64,000 nucleotides of DNA from Sporolituus thermophilus DSM 23256. Lineage in GTDB: Bacteria; Bacillota; Negativicutes; Sporomusales; Thermosinaceae. Shown here piece by piece: positions 7,607 to 18,221 of the stretch; positions within the stretch are counted from its first letter, which is position 1, and the number at the start of each line of letters is the position of its first letter. Location: positions 1 to 64,000 of the forward strand of contig NZ_FNBU01000009.1 in NCBI RefSeq assembly GCF_900102435.1, in the 5' to 3' direction. A model generated the notes under the pieces. That model ran no database searches. It saw only the letters and a list, made by a program, of their open reading frames with translations, and was not told the DNA's origin. The position numbers and the translations under genes are program-made.

Positions 7607-8743
7607 ATGAAGCATAAGTTTCGCGTTCTCTTTATCACTGCCCCGATTGGAGCGGGTCATGTTCGCGCGGCGCAGGCAGTAAGCAAGGCGCTTCAGGACT
7701 TCCAACCCGGCGCGGAAACGGCTATTGCCAATGTTTTTGATTTCTTTCCCGCTGCCATTGGCAAATCGATACTGAAGATATATCTCGCCATTTTGGATTT
7801 GATTCCCGGTGCTTATGGCGCCATGTATGGCTGGGGGAATAAAAGTCCTTTGGCGGTAAAGGGGCGGGAATTAATAAGCCAATACCTTGCTCGTCAGATG
7901 AGACATTATATTTCCCAGTATCAGCCTTCTGCCGTTGTTTGTACTCATGCTACTCCGGCCGGACTTATAGCTCATTTAACCAAAACTGCTGGCTTGGATA
8001 TTCCTACCTTTGCCGTTGTTACTGATTTTGTCGTGCATCGCCTATGGGTTTATCCGGAAATTGGTCATTATTTTGTTGCTAATGAAACCATGCGTAACTA
8101 TCTCATTGAGCATGGAGTAGACTCAGCACGTATTTCTGTTATCGGCATACCAATAGATAGTGCCTTCGCTGTACCCAGCTCCCCCAATATATTGTCAAAG
8201 TTAGGTCTTGATCCAGAGCGGCGAACGATCCTGGTTATGGGGGGCGGGGCAGGCATATTGCCTATGGACAAAATTATTGATATATGTGACGGTCTCGACG
8301 TTTCGCTACAGCTTATAGTTGTTACTGGCAACAATGCTAAAATGTATGATAAAGTACTTCGCCGGGCCAAGGACGCCAGGCATCCAGTGCGGGTATTTGG
8401 CTTCGCCCACAATGTACATGAACTTATGACTGCCGCCAGCCTGCTTATATCCAAGCCTGGCGGCATGACGTCGGCAGAAGCTCTGGCGAAAGGCCTACCG
8501 ATTTTAATTTATCGTCCCATACCTGGTCAAGAAGAAGCTAATACCCAATATCTATTAGCCCAGGGAGTCGCTGTACAGGCCAATCAGCTGCAAGAATTGA
8601 AAATACAGTTGGCGCGCCTACTTATTGACCATCCGGCAGATCTTGAGATGATGCGGCAACAAGCCTTAGCCTTGGGACGGCCATTCGCCGCCCAGGATGC
8701 TGCCCGTATTATCAATGATAAAATATCTCAATTTATGCCTTGA
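7607..8743 (+). CDS. MGDG synthase-like glycosyltransferase (GT28 type)
   Basis: This 378-residue protein has the monogalactosyldiacylglycerol synthase N-domain (TAPIGAGHVRAAQAV near residues 10-25) and a GT28-like C-domain with the nucleotide-sugar site LISKPGGMTSAEALAKGLP. Relatives such as UgtP transfer glucose from UDP-glucose to diacylglycerol to make membrane glycolipids, and others act on lipid or cell-wall acceptors. Donor and acceptor cannot be read from the sequence. It follows folK by 15 bases with a GAGGAG site, so it may share the fol transcript, and ends at a clear terminator. Confidence 0.87.
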   Translation: MKHKFRVLFITAPIGAGHVRAAQAVSKALQDFQPGAETAIANVFDFFPAAIGKSILKIYLAILDLIPGAYGAMYGWGNKSPLAVKGRELISQYLARQMRHYISQYQPSAVVCTHATPAGLIAHLTKTAGLDIPTFAVVTDFVVHRLWVYPEIGHYFVANETMRNYLIEHGVDSARISVIGIPIDSAFAVPSSPNILSKLGLDPERRTILVMGGGAGILPMDKIIDICDGLDVSLQLIVVTGNNAKMYDKVLRRAKDARHPVRVFGFAHNVHELMTAASLLISKPGGMTSAEALAKGLPILIYRPIPGQEEANTQYLLAQGVAVQANQLQELKIQLARLLIDHPADLEMMRQQALALGRPFAAQDAARIINDKISQFMP

Positions 8744-8778
8744 CCAGAATTTTCATACCAGTTATAATAATCCCCAGC

Positions 8779-8803
8779 AGTTGCCTTTATAGGCAACTTT
8801 TTT
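8779..8803 (+). terminator. rho-independent terminator after the fol/glycosyltransferase run
   Basis: AGTTGCC (8779-8785) pairs with GGCAACT (8792-8798) around TTTATA, followed directly by a run of six T. It separates the glycosyltransferase gene from dprA. The dprA Shine-Dalgarno begins just after the T-run. Confidence 0.9.
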
Positions 8804-8822
8804 CAAGGCGGTGCACGGGCAG

Positions 8823-9908
8823 ATGGAGAGAATATATGCGGCAGCTCTGCAAATGGTGCCGGGAATCGGTTCTTCGCGGCTCAGGAACTTAATTGCTTTT
8901 TTTGGTAGCGCCCAGCAAGCCTGGCAGGCTAATAGGGGCGATTTATTTTTGTGTCGTTGTCTCGATGAGACCAGTTGTAATAATTTGCTTGTACACCGGG
9001 AAAAGATAGATATACATCGTTTAGCGGAACGGTGGCGTCAAGCTGGGATTTGCATTTGTCTGTTTACCGACCATGAATACCCGCCACTACTACGGGAAAT
9101 TTTTAATCCGCCTTACGTTTTATTTTACCGAGGCAGGCTTCCCCGGACAGAGGAACTTCTAATTGCAATTGTTGGCGCCAGGCGGGCAACATCATACGGA
9201 CGGAATGTCGCCCAAATGCTAGGTGCCGGGTTGGCTGCCGCCGGTATCGGTGTGGTCAGCGGCGCAGCAAGGGGTATTGATACGGCGGCGCACAAGGGGG
9301 CGCTGCAAAAAGGCCCAACCTATGCTGTATTAGGGTGTGGCGTGGACGTCTGTTATCCTCCGGAAAACGCCAAAATACTGGCCGAAATTGCCGAGACAGG
9401 TGGCATTATATCGGAATACGCCCCGGGCACGCCGCCACACGCCGGTCATTTTCCGGCGCGTAACCGTATTATAAACGGGATGTGCCGTGGCGTTGTCGTG
9501 GTGGAGGCAGGGGAAAGAAGCGGCGCTTTGATTACAGTCGACTATGCTTTGGAGGAGGGCAGGGATGTATTTGCCGTTCCCGGAAGCATATTTTCCGAAG
9601 GTAGTAAAGGCGTTCACCGCCTGCTTAAACAGGGCGCAAAGCTCGTTACCGAAGTTCAGGACATCCTAGAAGAATATGATGTGCGGCCAGTGTCTCATTA
9701 TGCGGCTCCGGAACTTTTGCCTGATGAAGCTGCTGTTTATGGCAGTCTTGATTATGAACATCCTCTCAGCGTTGACGAAATTGTCGTAAAAACAAATCTT
9801 CCCGCATCTAAAGTAACATATGCACTCCTACAGCTTGAATTACGCGGCCTGATAGGCGAAGACGGCGCCAAGCGTTATATTCGCACGGCTAGGGAGGGAG
9901 ACAGGTGA
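8823..9908 (+). CDS. dprA: DNA processing protein DprA/Smf
   Basis: DprA binds incoming single-stranded DNA and loads RecA during transformation. The Rossmann-like core shows YPPLLREIFNPPYVLFYRG, the IVGARRATSYG strand, VVSGAARGIDTAAHKGAL, VLGCGVDVCYPPEN and GHFPARNRIINGMCRGVVVV. The final 60 or so residues form a winged-helix. The ATG at 8823 (361 residues) is preferred over the GTG at 8811, which abuts AAGGCGG. It overlaps topA by four bases (GTGA), the same dprA-topA linkage seen in Bacillus. Confidence 0.95.
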   Translation: MERIYAAALQMVPGIGSSRLRNLIAFFGSAQQAWQANRGDLFLCRCLDETSCNNLLVHREKIDIHRLAERWRQAGICICLFTDHEYPPLLREIFNPPYVLFYRGRLPRTEELLIAIVGARRATSYGRNVAQMLGAGLAAAGIGVVSGAARGIDTAAHKGALQKGPTYAVLGCGVDVCYPPENAKILAEIAETGGIISEYAPGTPPHAGHFPARNRIINGMCRGVVVVEAGERSGALITVDYALEEGRDVFAVPGSIFSEGSKGVHRLLKQGAKLVTEVQDILEEYDVRPVSHYAAPELLPDEAAVYGSLDYEHPLSVDEIVVKTNLPASKVTYALLQLELRGLIGEDGAKRYIRTAREGDR

Positions 9909-12040
9909 GTAAAGCGCTCGTTGTCGTGGAGTCGCCAGCTAAGGCTAAAACAATTGAAAAGTTTTTAGGTAGAAATTATACCGTCCGTGCTTCGATGGGG
10001 CATTTGCGCGATTTGCCGAAAAGTCAGTTTGGTGTTGATATAGAACAGGATTTTACTCCCAAATATATTAATATCCGCGGTAAGGGAGAAATTATAAAAA
10101 ACCTGAAAGAAGAAGCAAAAAAAGCAGATGCAGTATTTCTTGCCACCGACCCGGATCGGGAAGGTGAAGCCATCGCCTGGCATTTGGCTCATATCTTGAA
10201 TATACCAGCCGATAAAGCATGTAGGATTGAATTTAATGAGATTACTAAGACTGCCATTCAGCAGGCAATTAAAAAGCCGCGGCCAATTAACAAATATCGG
10301 GTAGATGCTCAACAGGCCCGACGTATTTTGGACCGCATTGTCGGCTACAAGCTTAGTCCGTTGCTGTGGCGTAAAGTGCGCAAAGGACTCAGTGCCGGGC
10401 GGGTGCAATCAGTGGCAGTGCGGCTGATTTGCGACCGCGAAAAAGAAATCCAAGCATTCGTTCCGGAAGAATATTGGACGCTGACGGCCAAACTAAGGGA
10501 GAAAGCCCGGGCAGCTTTATTTGAAGCGGAAGTAATCACCGTAGATGGCGAAAAAATCAAAATTGCCAACGAGACGCAGGCGGAAGCCTTTAAAACCGAG
10601 CTTGAACAGGCAGAGTTTACAATTTCCGAAATTAAACGTAAGGAGCGTCGCCGCAATCCGGCGCCACCTTTCACTACCAGCAGTCTCCAGCAGGACGCGG
10701 CGCGCAAGCTTGGGTTTACGTCCCGCAAAACCATGATGCTGGCTCAGCAACTTTACGAAGGATTGGATATCGGCAGCAAAGGCCCGGTAGGTCTTGTTAC
10801 CTATATCCGTACCGATTCAACACGAGTTGCGGAAACTGCCCAACAAGAAGCGCGAAAATACATTGCGGACAAGTATGGCAGTTCTTATTTGCCAGAACGT
10901 CCTCCCATCTATGCTAATAAAAAAGCCCAAGATGCGCATGAGGCGATCAGGCCGACCAGTCTTGAACTGGAGCCGCAAAGTTTGGCTAATTTTCTTACCC
11001 GTGATCAACTTAAACTGTATACGCTTATTTGGGAGCGGTTTCTTGCCAGTCAAATGGCAGCCGCTGTTTATGACACTCTAGCGGTAGACATTACGGCTGG
11101 CCGGTTTGGCCTTAGGGCCACAGGATCCCAACTTAAATTTCCGGGTTTCATGGCAGTGTACACCGAAGCAAAAGATGAGGAAGAAAAAGAAAAAGATATT
11201 CAACTGCCGGAGCTTATGCTTGGCCAGACGCTAAAATTGGCCAAAATTGTTCCCAAACAGCATTTCACACAGCCGCCGCCCCGCTATACCGAGGCTTCAC
11301 TGGTAAAAACACTGGAAGAGAAGGGGATCGGCCGCCCCAGTACCTACGCCCCCATAATTCAGACGATTATTGAACGCGGATATGTACAGCGTGTTGATAA
11401 GAAGTTTCAACCAACTGAGTTAGGGTTTGTAGTTGTCGATCTGCTAAAACGCCATTTTCCCGATATCGTGGACGTAGAGTTTACCGCGAGCATGGAAGAC
11501 CGTCTTGATGATATCGCCGAAGGTGAAATTTCCCATGTTGAGGTGCTCCGGAATTTTTACCAACCCTTTGCAGAGACGTTAAGCAATGCTGAGAAAGAAA
11601 TCCTTCAGGTAGAGCTTCCCGTTGAAGTATCGGACGTGAAGTGCGAAAACTGTGGGCGTTTTATGGTAGTTAAACACGGACGTTATGGCAATTTTTTGGC
11701 CTGTCCGGGTTTTCCGGAATGTCGCAACACCAAGTCAATTTTAAAAACAATGGGGGTAAGGTGTCCTAAGTGTCAAGGTGAGATTGTAGAGCGACGGACA
11801 AAACGGGGTAAGGTTTTTTACGGCTGTGAAAACTATCCAGCTTGCGAATTTGTAACTTGGGATACGCCTTTGCAGGAAACGTGCAAAACTTGTGGTTCGT
11901 TTATGGCCCGCCATAGTTTCAAAAAAGGCAGTTCGAAAGTAGTCTGCGCTAACCCTGCCTGTCCTACAAATGAGCAGATACCGGCGGCTAAATCTGAGGA
12001 TTCAAAAACTAGCGGTAAGCGGAGGAAAAAAAGTGGGTAG
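9905..12040 (+). CDS. topA: DNA topoisomerase I
   Basis: This type IA topoisomerase of 711 residues relaxes negative supercoils. It has an N-terminal TOPRIM domain ([18 protein letters not shown], then [15 protein letters not shown]), [13 protein letters not shown], and the active-site Tyr in TYIRTDSTR. Three C-terminal zinc ribbons follow: CENCG...CPGFPEC, CPKCQ...CENYPAC and CKTCG...CANPAC. A basic Ser/Lys tail ends the protein. The GTG start lies inside the dprA stop, so translation is coupled. The stop overlaps the start of trmFO by eight bases. Confidence 0.97.
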   Translation: MSKALVVVESPAKAKTIEKFLGRNYTVRASMGHLRDLPKSQFGVDIEQDFTPKYINIRGKGEIIKNLKEEAKKADAVFLATDPDREGEAIAWHLAHILNIPADKACRIEFNEITKTAIQQAIKKPRPINKYRVDAQQARRILDRIVGYKLSPLLWRKVRKGLSAGRVQSVAVRLICDREKEIQAFVPEEYWTLTAKLREKARAALFEAEVITVDGEKIKIANETQAEAFKTELEQAEFTISEIKRKERRRNPAPPFTTSSLQQDAARKLGFTSRKTMMLAQQLYEGLDIGSKGPVGLVTYIRTDSTRVAETAQQEARKYIADKYGSSYLPERPPIYANKKAQDAHEAIRPTSLELEPQSLANFLTRDQLKLYTLIWERFLASQMAAAVYDTLAVDITAGRFGLRATGSQLKFPGFMAVYTEAKDEEEKEKDIQLPELMLGQTLKLAKIVPKQHFTQPPPRYTEASLVKTLEEKGIGRPSTYAPIIQTIIERGYVQRVDKKFQPTELGFVVVDLLKRHFPDIVDVEFTASMEDRLDDIAEGEISHVEVLRNFYQPFAETLSNAEKEILQVELPVEVSDVKCENCGRFMVVKHGRYGNFLACPGFPECRNTKSILKTMGVRCPKCQGEIVERRTKRGKVFYGCENYPACEFVTWDTPLQETCKTCGSFMARHSFKKGSSKVVCANPACPTNEQIPAAKSEDSKTSGKRRKKSG

Positions 12041-13352
12041 AGTAACAGTAATCGGGGCCGGTCTGGCTGGCAGCGAGGCAGCTTGGCAAATTGCTGAGGC
12101 CGGTGTGGACGTAGATTTATTCGAAATGCGTCCTAAGGTTATGACGCCGGCGCATCATACCGGTTTTTTTGCTGAGCTTGTCTGCAGCAATTCTCTCCGG
12201 GCTGCGGCGGTTGAAAATGCGGTCGGTCTATTAAAAGAAGAAATGCGGCGGCTTAATTCCATTATTATGCGGGCCGCCGATGCTAACCGCGTTCCCGCGG
12301 GAGGCGCTTTGGCCGTAGACCGGGAAAAGTTTAGCCGAATGGTAACCGACCTTATCTCATCACATCCTCGTATCCGAGTGATAGCTGAAGAAGTAAAAGA
12401 TATTCCTAAAGCTCAGCCGCTGGTTATTGCCAGCGGTCCTTTGACTTCTCCTGCTTTATCCGAGGCCATCGCGCGGTTGACCGGACATGATTATCTGTAT
12501 TTTTACGATGCTGCCGCGCCGCTTGTAACCGCCGATTCGCTGAACATGGATAAAATCTATCGCGCTTCCCGTTACGGAAAAGGGGATGATGACTACCTTA
12601 ATTGTCCAATGACCAAAGAAGAATATGAAAGGTTTTGGCATGAACTGGTTCATGCCGAAACGGCTCCGGTAAAAGAATTTGAAAAAGAAGTATTTTTTGA
12701 AGGATGTATGCCTGTTGAAGTAATGGCCAAACGCGGTATCGACACGTTGCGGTTTGGCCCAATGAAACCGGTGGGGCTAAGACATCCCGTAACGGGAGAA
12801 GTCCCGTATGCCGTGGTACAGCTTCGCCAAGACAATGGGGCAGCAACTCTATACAATATCGTTGGTTTTCAGACTCACCTTAAATGGCCGGAACAAAAGC
12901 GTGTTTTTAGGCTAATACCGGGACTGGAGAATGCAGAATTTGCGCGTTATGGCGTAATGCATCGCAATACTTTTATTAATTCTCCGAAACTCCTAAAACC
13001 CACTCTCCAGATGCAGAGCAATCCCGATATTCTATTTGCCGGACAAATCACCGGTGTTGAGGGATATGTAGAATCGGCGGCTTGCGGCATAGTCGCCGGC
13101 ATCAATGCCGCTCGGCTGGCCCGCGGGCAGGAGCCAATAGTTTTTCCTGAGGAGACGGCCCATGGTGCGCTTTGCCGGTACATTACTCATGCGGATCCTC
13201 GACATTTCCAACCTATGAATGTAAATTTCGGGTTGCTTCCTTCCCTGGATCAGCCGGTCCGTGACAAAAAACGGAAAAATGCGCTTATTGCCAAGAGGGC
13301 GATTGCCAGTCTGGAAAATTTTATAGAAAAATTAGACAATGGTCTTGCATAA
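12033..13352 (+). CDS. trmFO: methylenetetrahydrofolate-tRNA-(uracil-5-)-methyltransferase TrmFO
   Basis: TrmFO uses FAD and methylenetetrahydrofolate to make ribothymidine at position 54 of tRNA. The N-terminus [15 protein letters not shown] is the FAD dinucleotide fold, followed by the family block [20 protein letters not shown], and [16 protein letters not shown] near the C-terminus. The GTG at 12033 is chosen because GGAGG lies at 12021-12025 and the Rossmann motif starts at once; a longer reading from 11970 adds 21 residues taken from topA in another frame. Length is 439 residues, typical. The topA-trmFO-xerC order matches Bacillus. Confidence 0.96.
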   Translation: MGRVTVIGAGLAGSEAAWQIAEAGVDVDLFEMRPKVMTPAHHTGFFAELVCSNSLRAAAVENAVGLLKEEMRRLNSIIMRAADANRVPAGGALAVDREKFSRMVTDLISSHPRIRVIAEEVKDIPKAQPLVIASGPLTSPALSEAIARLTGHDYLYFYDAAAPLVTADSLNMDKIYRASRYGKGDDDYLNCPMTKEEYERFWHELVHAETAPVKEFEKEVFFEGCMPVEVMAKRGIDTLRFGPMKPVGLRHPVTGEVPYAVVQLRQDNGAATLYNIVGFQTHLKWPEQKRVFRLIPGLENAEFARYGVMHRNTFINSPKLLKPTLQMQSNPDILFAGQITGVEGYVESAACGIVAGINAARLARGQEPIVFPEETAHGALCRYITHADPRHFQPMNVNFGLLPSLDQPVRDKKRKNALIAKRAIASLENFIEKLDNGLA

Positions 13353-13373
13353 AATTACCGCTTATGCTAGTAT
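13345..13373 (+). promoter_or_regulatory. candidate sigma-A promoter for xerC-hslVU-codY
   Basis: TTGCAT (13345-13350), a 17-base spacer and TAGTAT (13368-13373) preceded by an extended -10 TGC lie about 50 bases upstream of xerC. The -35 overlaps the last codons of trmFO. This is a fair match to the vegetative consensus, judged by eye only. Confidence 0.45.
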
Positions 13374-13422
13374 AAATTAATGAGTTTGGTCTAACAGGAT
13401 TTTCGACAAAAAACGAGGTATT

Positions 13423-14331
13423 ATGCGCTTCTGCCGACAGCAAATAGAACAATTTTTTCGATATCTACGGTTAGAGAAAAACGCCTCCCCGCACACGGTA
13501 AAGAGTTACCGAGAGGACATTGAACAATTCTGGGAATTTGCCCTCCAACATGAGGGAGGCGAGGTGCATTTCGCCGCCATTACTCCCTTGCTTATCCGCA
13601 CCTATTTGGCAAAGCTGAAGGCTGATGATTATGCACGCACGACCATTGCCCGGCGGATTGCCGCGTTGCGCTCTTTTTACCGTTTTTTATGCCGGGAAGG
13701 TTTAGTCGATATTAATCCTTTTAAACTAGTTCACACACCTAAAATCGAAAAAAAACTGCCTGTTTTTTTAGACGAGGGGGAAATTACAGACCTATTGGAA
13801 CTGCCGGCTGATGATGCACTTGGCCGGCGTGATGCGGCGATAATGGAATTGCTATACGCCTCTGGAGTTCGTGTTGCTGAACTGACAGGTCTGAAAACTG
13901 GTGATGTGGATTTGGTCAGTCGTTTTATCATTGTCTGTGGCAAAGGAGCCAAAGAGCGCATTGTGCCCATAGGGCGTACAGCGGCAACAGCTCTGGAACA
14001 CTATCTAGCTGATGCCCGCCCGCAACTATACAGCAAATGGCGTAAAGAACAACACCAATATTTATTTGTCAACAGCAAAGGTGGACCGCTTACTGATCGC
14101 AGCGTAAGAAGAATTGTTGACAAATACGTAGCTATTCTTGCTGTTGCTAAAAAAGTTAGTCCTCATACCATCCGGCATACCTTTGCCACACATATGCTAA
14201 ATAATGGTGCGGACTTACGCTCTGTGCAAGAAATGCTTGGGCATGTCAACCTTTCGACCACACAACTGTATACCCATGTTACGAAAGAAAGGCTCAAGGC
14301 AGTTTACCGGGAGACTCATCCCCGAGCATAG
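13423..14331 (+). CDS. xerC: tyrosine recombinase XerC
   Basis: XerC-type recombinase resolves chromosome dimers at dif together with its partner. The 302 residues have an N-terminal core-binding SAM-like domain (about 1-90) and a catalytic domain with the first Arg in [22 protein letters not shown] (His-x-x-Arg), the second His in [10 protein letters not shown] and the nucleophilic Tyr in LYTHV. The position directly before hslV-hslU-codY matches codV in Bacillus. The ATG has GAGGT upstream. No dif-like 28-mer was noticed in the window. Confidence 0.94.
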   Translation: MRFCRQQIEQFFRYLRLEKNASPHTVKSYREDIEQFWEFALQHEGGEVHFAAITPLLIRTYLAKLKADDYARTTIARRIAALRSFYRFLCREGLVDINPFKLVHTPKIEKKLPVFLDEGEITDLLELPADDALGRRDAAIMELLYASGVRVAELTGLKTGDVDLVSRFIIVCGKGAKERIVPIGRTAATALEHYLADARPQLYSKWRKEQHQYLFVNSKGGPLTDRSVRRIVDKYVAILAVAKKVSPHTIRHTFATHMLNNGADLRSVQEMLGHVNLSTTQLYTHVTKERLKAVYRETHPRA

Positions 14332-14345
14332 GAGGTGGAAGGGTT

Positions 14346-14876
14346 ATGTTTCATGCAACAACTATTGTCGCTGTGCGCCATCAGGGGAAAACGGCCATTG
14401 CCGGGGACGGCCAAGTTACTTTTGGCGGCAATACGGTTATGAAACACAATGCGAAAAAAGTGCGCCGTCTGTACCATGGCAAAATTTTGGCCGGTTTTGC
14501 TGGTTCAGTTGCCGATGCTTTTACGCTGTTTGGCAAATTTGAAAGCAAACTGGAAGAGTTTAACGGCAACATTATGCGCGCTGCCGTTGAATTGGCAAAA
14601 GAATGGCGAATGGATAAGGTGCTCAGGCGCCTAGAAGCGCTTTTAATTGTTTGCGATGCTCAATCAATGCTAATTATATCTGGTAACGGCGAGGTGATCG
14701 AGCCGGATGATGGTATTACCGCGATTGGTTCCGGCGGTCCTTACGCCCTGGCCGCAGCCCGAGCGCTAGTTAAGCATTCCGGCTTATCTGCGGCGGAGAT
14801 TGCCAGAGAAGCGCTCCAAATTGCCGCTGCGATTTGTGTTTTCACCAATGACCAGATCACGGTAGAGGAACTTTAA
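14346..14876 (+). CDS. hslV: ATP-dependent protease proteolytic subunit HslV
   Basis: HslV is the peptidase of the HslUV protease. Residues 1-4 (MFHA) precede [20 protein letters not shown], so the nucleophile is probably the Thr at position 5 after propeptide removal. [10 protein letters not shown] and the conserved [13 protein letters not shown] follow, then [15 protein letters not shown] near the C-terminus. The 176 residues are normal. AGGAGGT precedes the ATG. hslU begins 18 bases after its stop, so the two should be made together. Confidence 0.96.
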   Translation: MFHATTIVAVRHQGKTAIAGDGQVTFGGNTVMKHNAKKVRRLYHGKILAGFAGSVADAFTLFGKFESKLEEFNGNIMRAAVELAKEWRMDKVLRRLEALLIVCDAQSMLIISGNGEVIEPDDGITAIGSGGPYALAAARALVKHSGLSAAEIAREALQIAAAICVFTNDQITVEEL

Positions 14877-14894
14877 AGGGGGGGAGTGCGGGGG

Positions 14895-16283
14895 ATGGAA
14901 CTAACCCCAAAACAAATCGTCGCCCAATTAAATAAATATATTGTTGGGCAGCATGAGGCGAAAAAAGCAGTAGCTGTAGCCTTGCGCAACCGCTGGCGCA
15001 GCAAGCAGCTTCCAGCGGAACTCAAGGAAGAAATCATTCCCAAAAATATTCTTATGATCGGTCCTACCGGCGTAGGTAAAACAGAAATTGCCCGTCGCCT
15101 GGCCAAGTTGGTTAATGCTCCTTTTGTAAAAGTGGAAGCAACGAAATTTACGGAAATTGGTTATGTAGGACGCGACGTGGAATCTATGGTGCGCGATTTG
15201 GTGGAAACGGCTATCCGTATGGTCAAGCAGGAAAAAATGCTTGAGGTTAATGACCGCGCGCGGGAGTTGGCGGATGAGCGCATCATAGACCATTTTTATC
15301 CTCCCGCCAAAAAAGAACCACCGCGGAATCCTTTTGAGATACTGTTCACCGGGGGAATGAGCCCGCAAAAAGAACAGCAACCGGCGCCCGAGCCGCCTCG
15401 GCAGGATGTTGGCAGAGAGTGGTGGCGTAAGCGGCTGAAGCAAGGTGAGTTAGAGGACGAACTTATTGAAATTACGGTTGAAGACAGTTCGCATCCAATG
15501 GTCGGCATGTTCGCGGGTGCTGGTATTGAAGAGATGGGAATCAATCTTCAAGATATGCTTGGAAGTTTGCTGCCGAAAAAGCAGAAGAAGCGTAAAGTCA
15601 CAGTTGCGAATGCCCGCAAGATTTTTACGCAGGAAGAAGCGCAAAAGCTAATTGATATGGATGATGTAATCGCTGAGGCAGTTTATCAGGCAGAAAACTA
15701 TGGGATTATCTTTTTAGATGAAATTGATAAAATTGCCGGGCGCGGACATTCCTCCGGGCCTGATGTTTCGCGGGAAGGTGTACAGCGCGATATTCTGCCT
15801 ATTGTCGAAGGTTCCACGGTAATGACTAAATACGGCCCGGTGAAGACCGACCATATTTTGTTTATTGCCGCCGGCGCTTTTCACATTTCCAAGCCTTCTG
15901 ACCTAATCCCCGAATTGCAGGGGCGCTTTCCCATCCGTGTAGAACTTACCAGCTTGTCAAAAGAAGATTTCCGACAAATTCTCACCGAGCCGGCTAATGC
16001 CCTCATTAAGCAATATACCGGGTTATTAGCAACGGAAGGTATAATAATCGAGTTTACCGAAGATGCTATTGATGAATTAGCAGAAATTGCATGCAAAGTA
16101 AATGCGCAAACGGAAAACATTGGGGCGCGCCGCCTACATACCGTTTTGGAAAAATTATTGGAAGACCTTGCTTTTGAAGCTCCTGATTTGACAGAGAAGC
16201 ATATTGTCATTGATCGGCAGTATGTGCAGTCTAAACTCGAGCACATCGTTGTTAACCAGGATCTATCTCATTATATTTTATAA
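14895..16283 (+). CDS. hslU: HslU ATPase subunit of the HslUV protease
   Basis: HslU is the AAA+ unfoldase that feeds HslV. Features are the N-terminal [20 protein letters not shown], Walker [10 protein letters not shown], an I-domain insertion (about residues 110-235), Walker [10 protein letters not shown], and the sensor region [20 protein letters not shown]. The C-terminus DLSHYIL fits the tail that docks into HslV. The ATG at 14895 gives 462 residues and the normal N-terminus; an upstream GTG at 14886 adds three residues. codY follows after 62 AT-rich bases. Confidence 0.96.
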   Translation: MELTPKQIVAQLNKYIVGQHEAKKAVAVALRNRWRSKQLPAELKEEIIPKNILMIGPTGVGKTEIARRLAKLVNAPFVKVEATKFTEIGYVGRDVESMVRDLVETAIRMVKQEKMLEVNDRARELADERIIDHFYPPAKKEPPRNPFEILFTGGMSPQKEQQPAPEPPRQDVGREWWRKRLKQGELEDELIEITVEDSSHPMVGMFAGAGIEEMGINLQDMLGSLLPKKQKKRKVTVANARKIFTQEEAQKLIDMDDVIAEAVYQAENYGIIFLDEIDKIAGRGHSSGPDVSREGVQRDILPIVEGSTVMTKYGPVKTDHILFIAAGAFHISKPSDLIPELQGRFPIRVELTSLSKEDFRQILTEPANALIKQYTGLLATEGIIIEFTEDAIDELAEIACKVNAQTENIGARRLHTVLEKLLEDLAFEAPDLTEKHIVIDRQYVQSKLEHIVVNQDLSHYIL

Positions 16284-16345
16284 TTATGGTTTTTCATTTA
16301 TTTTTAATTTTAATTAAGTAAGTATGAAAGGTAGGAGAATGAACC

Positions 16346-17122
16346 GTGCCATCATTGCTGGATCGCACTCGAAAAATTAATAAATTGCTGCAAAAAGCCG
16401 AAAAAGTCCAATATGACGATATTTCTTCTGTATTAAGCAGTGTAATGAGCGCCAACGTCTACATTGTCAGCAAAGAAGGCGCCGTTTTAGGGTATGCCCT
16501 CATTGACGATTTCGAATGTGACTTAATGCGCGACAGAGTCCTCAAACAGGGAAACTTCCCAGAACGCTACGTCGAATGGCTGCTCAAAATCAGTGAAACT
16601 TCGCCCAACCTCCGCCTGGAAAGCGGTATGTGTGCTTTTAGCGAAGGTACGGCGTGCATATTTAATGATAAGTTTACGACTATCGTTCCTATTCATGGCG
16701 GCGGTGAAAGAATTGGCACGTTGATTGTTGCTAAATTCCACGAGGAGTTTACGGACGATGACCTTATTTTAGCGGAATACGGTGCTACCGTCGTTGGTAT
16801 GGAAATCTTGCGGGACCGCAGTGACAAAATTGAAGAAGAAGCTAGAAAAAAAGCAACCGTTCAGGTTGCGCTTGGAACTCTTTCTTACTCTGAACTGGAG
16901 GCGGTTATGCACATCCTTGGAGAACTGGAAGGCAATGAAGGGTTGCTAGTGGCGAGTAAAATTGCCGACCGGGTTGGCATTACCCGCTCTGTTATTGTCA
17001 ACGCGCTTCGTAAATTTGAAAGCGCAGGTGTTATTGAGTCCAAGTCACTGGGCATGAAGGGAACTTATATCAAGGTGCTTAACGACCGGCTATTAGATGA
17101 ACTAAAAAAAATTAAAAAGTAA
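16346..17122 (+). CDS. codY: GTP-sensing transcriptional pleiotropic repressor CodY
   Basis: CodY senses GTP and branched-chain amino acids and represses nutrient-scavenging and, in Bacillus, motility genes. This 258-residue protein starts [14 protein letters not shown], has the N-terminal GAF ligand domain, and a C-terminal winged helix with the conserved [20 protein letters not shown] recognition region and an [10 protein letters not shown] end. The GTG start has GGAG eight bases upstream; an ATG at 16339 is in another frame. codY closes the xerC operon and sits immediately before the flagellar cluster. A clear terminator follows. Confidence 0.97.
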   Translation: MPSLLDRTRKINKLLQKAEKVQYDDISSVLSSVMSANVYIVSKEGAVLGYALIDDFECDLMRDRVLKQGNFPERYVEWLLKISETSPNLRLESGMCAFSEGTACIFNDKFTTIVPIHGGGERIGTLIVAKFHEEFTDDDLILAEYGATVVGMEILRDRSDKIEEEARKKATVQVALGTLSYSELEAVMHILGELEGNEGLLVASKIADRVGITRSVIVNALRKFESAGVIESKSLGMKGTYIKVLNDRLLDELKKIKK

Positions 17123-17135
17123 TCAGAGTGTAGAC

Positions 17136-17176
17136 AAAACCCGCTTTCAAGCCGTAAGGCAAGGAAGCGGGTTTTT
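17136..17176 (+). terminator. rho-independent terminator after codY
   Basis: AAACCCGCTT (17137-17146) pairs with AAGCGGGTTT (17165-17174), with a small inner GCC-GTAA-GGC hairpin at 17151-17160, and is followed by a T-run. It should largely separate codY transcription from the flagellar genes. Confidence 0.9.
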
Positions 17177-17368
17177 GGATATTGTGCGCCCGGCATGAGG
17201 CATACGGACTAAACCAATTTTCACATAAAATAGGACTTTTGTCGGTTTTTCGCTTCTTATAGCAATTATTATGTAGTTTTAAAGGATTTTCCCGATTCTT
17301 GTAGAACTAATCACTGAACTTAGCAAATTTTACTAATTACGGAGTTTACAGAAAGTGAGCTGGTTTGG
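17177..17368 (+). other. upstream region of the flagellar cluster
   Basis: This 192-base gap must hold a start point for the flgB-led operon, since the codY terminator precedes it. I see no convincing sigma-A or sigma-28 promoter; TTGTCG at 17239 and TATTAT at 17267 are mis-spaced. AATTTTCACATAAAAT at 17216-17231 loosely resembles the CodY-box consensus. The flgB Shine-Dalgarno is also weak. Confidence 0.4.
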
Positions 17369-17773
17369 GTGTTCGACGCCTTAGTCTCCTCTCCGCACGT
17401 AAAAGTTTTAGAGAGGGCTTTAGCGGCTGCTGCTCTGCGGCACAAAGTCATTAGTAATAATATTGCCAATGTAAACACGCCAGGCTTTAAACGCAGTGAG
17501 GTGCACTTTGAAGAGCATCTAAAGCAGGCTCTTACCGGAAAATCAGGTCTTTCCAGGACACATCAGCGACACCTAGCGGCAAAGAGTGATGATCTTTCTA
17601 TTGAAATAATGGCCGTCACCAATACTGCCTTTCGTGCTGACGGCAATAACGTCGATATTGATTTTGAAATGGCCGAAATGGCAAAAAACAACATTTACTA
17701 TGACGCTGTTGCGCAGCAACTCTATCGTTATTTTAGCAACCTTAAGTCCGTTATTAATGAAGGGAGACGTTAG
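17369..17773 (+). CDS. flgB: flagellar basal-body rod protein FlgB
   Basis: FlgB is a proximal rod subunit exported by the flagellar type III system. The 134 residues show the rod signature LRHKVISNNIANVNTPGFKR near residues 27-46, and the C-terminal helix with MAEMAKNNIYYDAVAQQLYR. The GTG at 17369 gives the normal family length but has no good Shine-Dalgarno at standard spacing, which is odd for the first gene of a long operon. flgC follows two bases after the stop. Confidence 0.94.
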   Translation: MFDALVSSPHVKVLERALAAAALRHKVISNNIANVNTPGFKRSEVHFEEHLKQALTGKSGLSRTHQRHLAAKSDDLSIEIMAVTNTAFRADGNNVDIDFEMAEMAKNNIYYDAVAQQLYRYFSNLKSVINEGRR

Positions 17774-17775
17774 AT

Positions 17776-18207
17776 ATGGGTTTATTTGGCGCAATTGATG
17801 CGGCCGCATCCGGCATGACGGCGGAGCGTCTCAGGATGGACGTTATTTCTAACAATATTGCCAATGCCAACACCACCCGCACAGCGGAAGGCGGACCTTA
17901 CCGGCGTCAAATGGTTATATTCCAGCCTCGCTTAGGTCAAAAGTCTTTCGCTGATTTGTTTTCCAATGAACTGGAAAACGTTGGCGTTAGGGTGGTGGGT
18001 ATTGTTAAGGATAATGCACCTTTTCGCCAAGTGTATGATCCTAATCATCCCGATGCCAACGCTGATGGCTATGTGACAATGCCCAATGTGAACATCATTG
18101 CTGAGATGGTTGATATGATGACTGCAGCCAGGGCTTATGAGGCCAATGTAACCGCTATAAACGCGGCGAAAAACATGGCTCTGAAAGCGCTGGAAATCGG
18201 ACGATAG
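17776..18207 (+). CDS. flgC: flagellar basal-body rod protein FlgC
   Basis: FlgC is a rod subunit that stacks with FlgB and FliE. The 143 residues start FGAIDAAASGMTAERLRMD, contain the SNNIANANTTRT rod signature and the NVNIIAEMVDMMTAARAYEA C-terminal helix. Length is typical. GGGAG lies about ten bases upstream of the ATG. The tight flgB-flgC-fliE spacing fits cotranslation of the rod set. Confidence 0.96.
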   Translation: MGLFGAIDAAASGMTAERLRMDVISNNIANANTTRTAEGGPYRRQMVIFQPRLGQKSFADLFSNELENVGVRVVGIVKDNAPFRQVYDPNHPDANADGYVTMPNVNIIAEMVDMMTAARAYEANVTAINAAKNMALKALEIGR

Positions 18208-18221
18208 GGAGGAAGCAAGTA

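Noticed and set aside
11970-12032. 21-codon N-terminal extension of trmFO
   Set aside because: These codons overlap the end of topA, the Shine-Dalgarno lies after them, and the FAD motif starts directly after GTG 12033.
14928-15443. 171-codon minus-strand frame opposite hslU
   Set aside because: Antisense to conserved HslU motifs, with phenylalanine- and arginine-rich random composition and no start signal.
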